From JBBDRV01 sp040905285 (GTDB lineage: Bacteria > Bacteroidota > Rhodothermia > Balneolales > Balneolaceae): a DNA stretch of 18,222 bases. The stretch's first letter is position 1. Every line of letters starts with the position of its first letter. Below, piece after piece: positions 15,801 through 18,222 of the stretch. The notes beneath the pieces were generated by a model that saw nothing but the letters and a program-made list of their open reading frames with translations, did not search any database and had not been told where the DNA came from. Location: NCBI GenBank assembly GCA_040905285.1, contig JBBDRV010000214.1, positions 1-18,222 on the forward strand, read 5' to 3'. The translations under genes were made by a program, and so were the position numbers.

Positions 15801-16259
15801 AATTTGTCCACGGATGATCTCCTGATATAATTCATCAGTTCCCTCATCACTTTTACTGATCACGATTACATCTCGTGAAGGGGGCAATAATACTTCGAGG
15901 TCAGTACCTTCCAGCAGTTTGGATAATATTTCAAAAATCGGAGCATTATTTACATTCAGACTTATTTCATTATCCGGTATTATTCCTGTTCTATAGGAGA
16001 GACCGACTTTGGCTTTGGCTGCCACTACCTCCAATGCTTCTGCCAAGGAGAGGCTACTGACATTCATCGAAATCAAATTTTCCCTTTCTGGGATCTCAGC
16101 TAACATACTTTGGGCTACGATTGGAGTAGTGGCAGTTGTATCCGCGGTACTGGCTGTGCTTACCTCAAACAGTGCAGTAGTCACTGCTACTATGCCTAAT
16201 AACAGTATGGTCACGATTCTTCGAATCTTCAGGAATCTAACTTCATTATTAAAATCCAT
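12819..16259 (-). CDS. susC: SusC/RagA-family TonB-dependent transporter with STN domain
   Basis: The 1146-residue product starts with a signal/transmembrane stretch (IVTILLLGIVAVTTALFEVSTA). An STN (secretin/TonB short N-terminal) domain follows at about residues 65-130 (SLSLAEALEVVAAKAKVGLSY, NAPIFEILSKLLEGTDLEVLL). Then comes a carboxypeptidase-regulatory domain at about 148-220 (IRGQITDAYTGEPLPGVNVV, VSYIGYVSQ), the TonB-box region (DELVVVGYGTQRRSDLTGS), a plug with the family motif IESIEVLKDASAAAIYGARAANGV, and a beta-barrel ending in an aromatic residue (VLQFGIQTSF). SusC imports large nutrients through the outer membrane with SusD, driven by TonB. An STN domain usually marks a transporter that signals through a FecR-type anti-sigma factor, but none is in the window. 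The ATG has no clear Shine-Dalgarno sequence. It is full length with no internal damage. A long AT-rich region lies upstream. Confidence 0.95.
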   Translation of the reverse strand: MDFNNEVRFLKIRRIVTILLLGIVAVTTALFEVSTASTADTTATTPIVAQSMLAEIPERENLISMNVSSLSLAEALEVVAAKAKVGLSYRTGIIPDNEISLNVNNAPIFEILSKLLEGTDLEVLLPPSRDVIVISKSDEGTDELYQEIIRGQITDAYTGEPLPGVNVVIENTTTGVSTDLDGNFELTVSDLQQSLEVSYIGYVSQTIPIDGRTEINIQIQPEITGMDELVVVGYGTQRRSDLTGSISSVRPEEIEGQAFSNIEQGLQGRLSGVAVTHSSGEPGAPMEMQIRGIGTFGSNSPLYVLDGMTVQAEDMATINPNDIESIEVLKDASAAAIYGARAANGVVLITTKRGEMGAPRFEYNGYYGVQSFTDYIPMLNGEQMAELALESTRADGYPDEAAWLDQENIQHNTNWQEEAFQRAPMMNHSLSVSGGSENARYSFSGDYLDQEGVFVFNWLERYSARVNTEFDISDRLTIGESLSFSRTAGLNRGQGNNLDFAYMLGSSPTMRVYRPENEGGYAGPNSPETGVNNRDNIIGRRDMRRTYDFTNRLLGNAFVDYEFLDGLLFRLNFGLNARLSSDEQFVPTYFMDNRRQNYAFRSETRSEKYEYLLENTLTYVSEIAGEHPVTLLAGFTQENAEESYLSGYKRDFPSNELQQIDAATGDMTAGGNRSEWAIRSFIGRANFTFFDKYLLSATVRRDGSSRFGVQGDRWGNFPSFALGWLINREDFMPDIALLDEMKIRASWGKLGNQEMGNYVSQTTVSTNINYVLGGEAAPGAAVTSLGNPFLKWETTTQTNFGIDLEIFNNRLLFIADYFIKDTDDILLRLPISVGTGMARDNGPFQNAASVSNSGLEFEGTFRDRVGNLFYSISGNIATIKNEVTSLGGESAVIDFRESAYRYGAFTYNVVGKPMSNFYGWESDGIFQNQEEIDAHATQSGAVPGDPRYRDVNGDGIINDNDRTIIGSPFPDFTYGLSASFSYQNIDLSLSAYGVQGRELYNAQRAFLESVNGEHGQMATTLNRWQGEGTSNTIPRASRDAAYSNARSQSRFVEDASFLRLQNLQIGYTLPGELTEHMGIRNMRIYFNGQNLFTLTGYSNYTPDVRGGGAESRTTGQTDMSNPLAMGVDMGAYPVPRVLQFGIQTSF

Positions 16260-16690
16260 AATCAGTTAATTAATTTATAATTAATTTAACACCCTTTATA
16301 TCACACAAATTAATGAAGTATAATTATAACATTTAGTCATTAATTCATTAATACTTAAAATTCATGATATATTTCCATATATAAAGAAATATTACTTTCT
16401 TAATATCACTGCATATTGTTTTAATTTTTAAATAAATTCATAAAGGGATTTCACCAATTTTTTCTTTCCTAAATTGGTTAATTACCCCTTTTATTTTAAG
16501 TACACTAAAAAGAAACAAAAGTATTAGGAATAAATATTTTTTTTTATTAAACCGGGCATTAAACGATAACATTATATACCATAAGCTATTGTTAATTAAT
16601 AACTTAATTTGACAACTTATTGAATCTAGTACTTGTAATGTTCTCAGCCAGAATAAGAAATTACAGTAGTTCGGGCAGTAAAGGTATGAT
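16260..16690. promoter_or_regulatory. AT-rich upstream region of susC
   Basis: This stretch of about 430 bases is far richer in A/T than its surroundings and holds no gene. A long imperfect inverted repeat lies at 16442-16491. On the minus strand TACTTTTG (16516-16523) fits the Bacteroidota -7 consensus TAnnTTTG, but I find no partner -33 TTTG at the usual distance. The susC promoter almost certainly lies here; the exact site is uncertain. Confidence 0.4.
16442..16491. promoter_or_regulatory. Long imperfect inverted repeat upstream of susC
   Basis: The perfect inner arms are ACCAATTT (16453-16460) and AAATTGGT (16471-16478) around a 10-base loop. The outer arms are AAAGGG (16442-16447) and CCCTTT (16486-16491), separated from the inner stem by 5 and 7 unpaired bases. 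It lies about 180-230 bases before the susC start. It could be an operator, a leader hairpin or the terminator of something lost; no T-run follows on the minus strand, and the plus strand continues CCCCTTTTATTTT. Confidence 0.45.
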
Positions 16691-16969
16691 CCCCGGTTTT
16701 CACATGGCGCTCTTCAGCCACGGATGATTCGGTTGAGCAGATAGGTGATGCATTCATACATCATTTACATGGTCAGCAGCTCATTTCCTGAAAGTATTCT
16801 TAGTGGAGACCGATGATCAGCTGTAAAGTTATCTTCTTCTTATGTGCTGATTATCTTCAGTGTCTGAATGATCGGGTCACAGTGATGAGAACCGGTTCGA
16901 TATCTCAATGTTTAATGTCAGTTCCCCGCTCTTCAAAGATCATCTGGCATCCACTCTCTGCAGCTTGCC
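16691..16969. repeat. Right copy of the direct repeat flanking the susCD block, split by about 178 bases
   Basis: The first part (16691-16734) matches 11064-11107 exactly. The second part (16911-16969) matches 11106-11164 with one mismatch. The extra bases between them begin GAGCAGATAG after GGTT and end just before GTTTAA, so a short GTT occurs on both sides of the insert. I see no inverted ends in it and no gene. The second part overlaps the 3' end of the LamG-like lipoprotein gene. Confidence 0.95.
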
Positions 16970-17623
16970 CGGTAAAAGAGCCTCGGGGTAAAAGCGAATC
17001 TCCTGTATTGCTCCCTTGAACCAATGAACCTGATTTAACCTGACCCCGATAGAGATTTCACCCGGTTCCATGGGACCGAACCCGATTTCTCCCTTTTGTT
17101 CCTCAATGCCGTTTACGTAATGACTCATGCTCCGGCCGTCATAGACCAGAGCCGCCCAGAACCACTGCCCCACCGGATGTATTTTTTCAGGGTCTGCAAG
17201 TGTATGACCGCTATCCGATGAAGAGTTATACAGATATGTATCCAGATACCAGTTGCCATCGGGCGTCAGCCGTGTCTCGATCAGGCCTCGATTGCCGGAG
17301 GTATCCTGGAAGTGCACAAAACGCTGCTCGTCCAGGCCGTCCGGAACCGGTTTGAAAAGAACCTCGACAGTGAATCGATCCCAACCGGCAACAGGATTTA
17401 CAGGTAGGATCACCCCATCGTCGACTCCGTTAAAATAAAGTGAATTTGCTTCCGGGCCGCTTCGGACCACGGGTTTTCCAAGGATCCCGGTTTGATAGCC
17501 GCCAATCATATCCGGTTTATTCAATTTCCAAACAATTGTCTCAGCTGTTTTTTCAGAATGGCTGCACCCTGTAACGAACAGAATCAGCAGAATAGACAAA
17601 AAACCGGGGTATGAGCAGCGCAT
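16940..17623 (-). CDS. LamG/concanavalin-like lipoprotein
   Basis: The 227-residue product is a lipoprotein: the hydrophobic core LSILLILFVTGC places the acylated Cys at residue 20. Residues about 55-215 form a LamG/concanavalin A-like jelly roll (SLYFNGVDDGVILPVNPVAG, FTVEVLFKPV, GLIETRLTPDGNWYLDTYLY, WFWAALVYDGRSMSHYVNG, HWFKGAIQEIRFYPEAL). Such domains bind sugars or act as adhesive modules; no catalytic residues are visible. The last eight codons (KLQRVDAR) and the stop lie in the 53-base sequence repeated at 11112-11164, where the coding sense is in another frame. The original 3' end was therefore probably replaced, though little seems to be missing. It is upstream of susC on the same strand but separated by about 680 bases, so it is probably a separate unit. 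It may bind the substrate of the neighbouring SusCD. Confidence 0.85.
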   Translation of the reverse strand: MRCSYPGFLSILLILFVTGCSHSEKTAETIVWKLNKPDMIGGYQTGILGKPVVRSGPEANSLYFNGVDDGVILPVNPVAGWDRFTVEVLFKPVPDGLDEQRFVHFQDTSGNRGLIETRLTPDGNWYLDTYLYNSSSDSGHTLADPEKIHPVGQWFWAALVYDGRSMSHYVNGIEEQKGEIGFGPMEPGEISIGVRLNQVHWFKGAIQEIRFYPEALLPGKLQRVDAR

Positions 17624-17823
17624 AGATACTAACTATTAGGTCAGGTATGATATATACCCCGAAGTTCATCCGTCATTCCATTCGAGGTTTTCAGAGATAA
17701 TACAAATTGTCCATTTCCGGAACTAATCCGGCAGGAATTGCTTTCATGGTGTAAAAGAAACACAAGCTTTGACATCCGTTAATTAACTGGCTCGTTATCT
17801 CATCATAAATACAGAGGGCATAT
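17624..17823. other. Divergent intergenic region
   Basis: These 200 bases separate the LamG-like lipoprotein (minus) from the methyltransferase (plus) and must hold both promoters. TTGACA at 17769-17774 could be a -35 for the plus gene, but the -10 at the right distance is poor. AGAGGG at 17813-17818 is a good ribosome-binding site for the plus gene. Confidence 0.4.
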
Positions 17824-18222
17824 ATGCAGGCACAGCCAACAACATTATTTACCACAAAATCCGAGGCTTTCGCAAAATACCGTGCGGGCTATTCAAAAGA
17901 AGCTATCGATACAATTCTGGCGCCTTTTGCAAATCAGACAAAAATCACCGCTGTCGATGTGGGTGCGGGTACCGGTATTGCCACCCGCCTGCTGGCTGAT
18001 CAGGGAGCTGAGACCATTGGAGTGGAACCCAACGCATCGATGATCAGGGCCGCCTCACCACATCCCAATATGAGCTTCATTCAGTCCGATGCCGAGTCCA
18101 TTCCCCTGGAGGACGACTATGCGGATGTTGTCACGTCGTTCCATGCATTCCACTGGTTCGATTTCAAAATAAGCCTGGGTGAATTTAACAGGATCCTGAA
18201 ACCGGCCGGTCAGCTGGCTCTG
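17824..18222 (+). CDS. Class I SAM-dependent methyltransferase (Methyltransf_11 type), N-terminal part, cut by window edge
   Basis: The visible 133 residues begin MQAQPTTLFTTKSEAFAKYR and hold motif I (TAVDVGAGTGIATRLL, about residues 47-62), the acidic end of strand 2 (GVEPN), motif II-like DAESIPLEDDYADVV, and SFHAFHWFD before FNRILKPAGQLAL, where the window ends. This is the standard order of a small-molecule class I methyltransferase of the UbiE/Methyltransf_11 group. HAFHWFD is common in the branch annotated as putative trans-aconitate methyltransferase-like or biotin-synthesis-like. The substrate is not readable. A good Shine-Dalgarno sequence, AGAGGG, lies five bases before the ATG, unusually strong for this window. 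It is transcribed away from the LamG-like gene. The C-terminal half is outside the window. Confidence 0.9.
   Translation, partial: MQAQPTTLFTTKSEAFAKYRAGYSKEAIDTILAPFANQTKITAVDVGAGTGIATRLLADQGAETIGVEPNASMIRAASPHPNMSFIQSDAESIPLEDDYADVVTSFHAFHWFDFKISLGEFNRILKPAGQLAL

Noticed and set aside
11064..16969. Composite transposon around susCD
   Set aside because: The flanking repeats contain no transposase frame and no terminal inverted repeats; they read as fragments of a non-transposase gene.

Overview
The window looks like part of a chromosome from the Bacteroidota/Balneolota side of the FCB group. The evidence is a SusC/SusD pair with Bacteroidota-type features (STN and carboxypeptidase-regulatory domains on SusC, a lipobox on SusD), AT-rich intergenic DNA, mostly weak Shine-Dalgarno sequences and many exported proteins. 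Phylum assignment is inference; there is no rRNA or other marker gene here. Almost everything lies on the minus strand. The plus-strand genes are a truncated DoxX gene, an ExoD-family gene and the start of a methyltransferase.

Layout. (a) 1-469: N-terminal part of a minus-strand multi-PAS sensor protein that runs off the left edge and has a damaged 5' end. (b) 666-923: a DoxX-like gene cut off after about half its length. (c) 1022-5862, minus: an exported, helix-rich protein of unknown family, a small exported protein with a carboxypeptidase-regulatory-like domain, and a lipoprotein PQQ dehydrogenase with a built-in c-type cytochrome. (d) 6172-8797, minus: a RidA homologue, a half RidA pseudogene, a second RidA with a Tat-type signal, the C-terminal stub of a dihydroorotase-like amidohydrolase, and a SelA-like PLP enzyme with a Tat-like leader. 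(e) 8999-10244, minus: a MarR regulator behind a frameshifted SDR gene. (f) 10451-11044, plus: ExoD. (g) 11331-16259, minus: susD and susC, enclosed by direct repeats that are pieces of an unidentified gene. (h) 16940-17623, minus: a LamG-like lipoprotein whose last codons lie in one of those repeats. (i) 17824-end, plus: a SAM methyltransferase.

How the parts may work together (inference). SusCD would import an oligomeric or amino-group-containing substrate. The PQQ-cytochrome lipoprotein would oxidise a sugar or alcohol outside the cytoplasmic membrane. The SelA-like enzyme belongs to a family that includes ammonia-lyases and is usually paired with a dihydroorotase-like deacetylase; its enamine/imine product is the type of compound RidA proteins hydrolyse. 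The PLP enzyme and one RidA both carry Tat-like leaders, which suggests this chemistry takes place in the periplasm.

The window also shows decay: a deleted amidohydrolase, a half RidA, a frameshifted SDR, a truncated DoxX, a broken sensor start and fragmentary repeats. Some of the single-base damage could be assembly error; the large deletions and repeats are less likely to be. No tRNA, rRNA, CRISPR array, complete insertion sequence or replication origin was seen.
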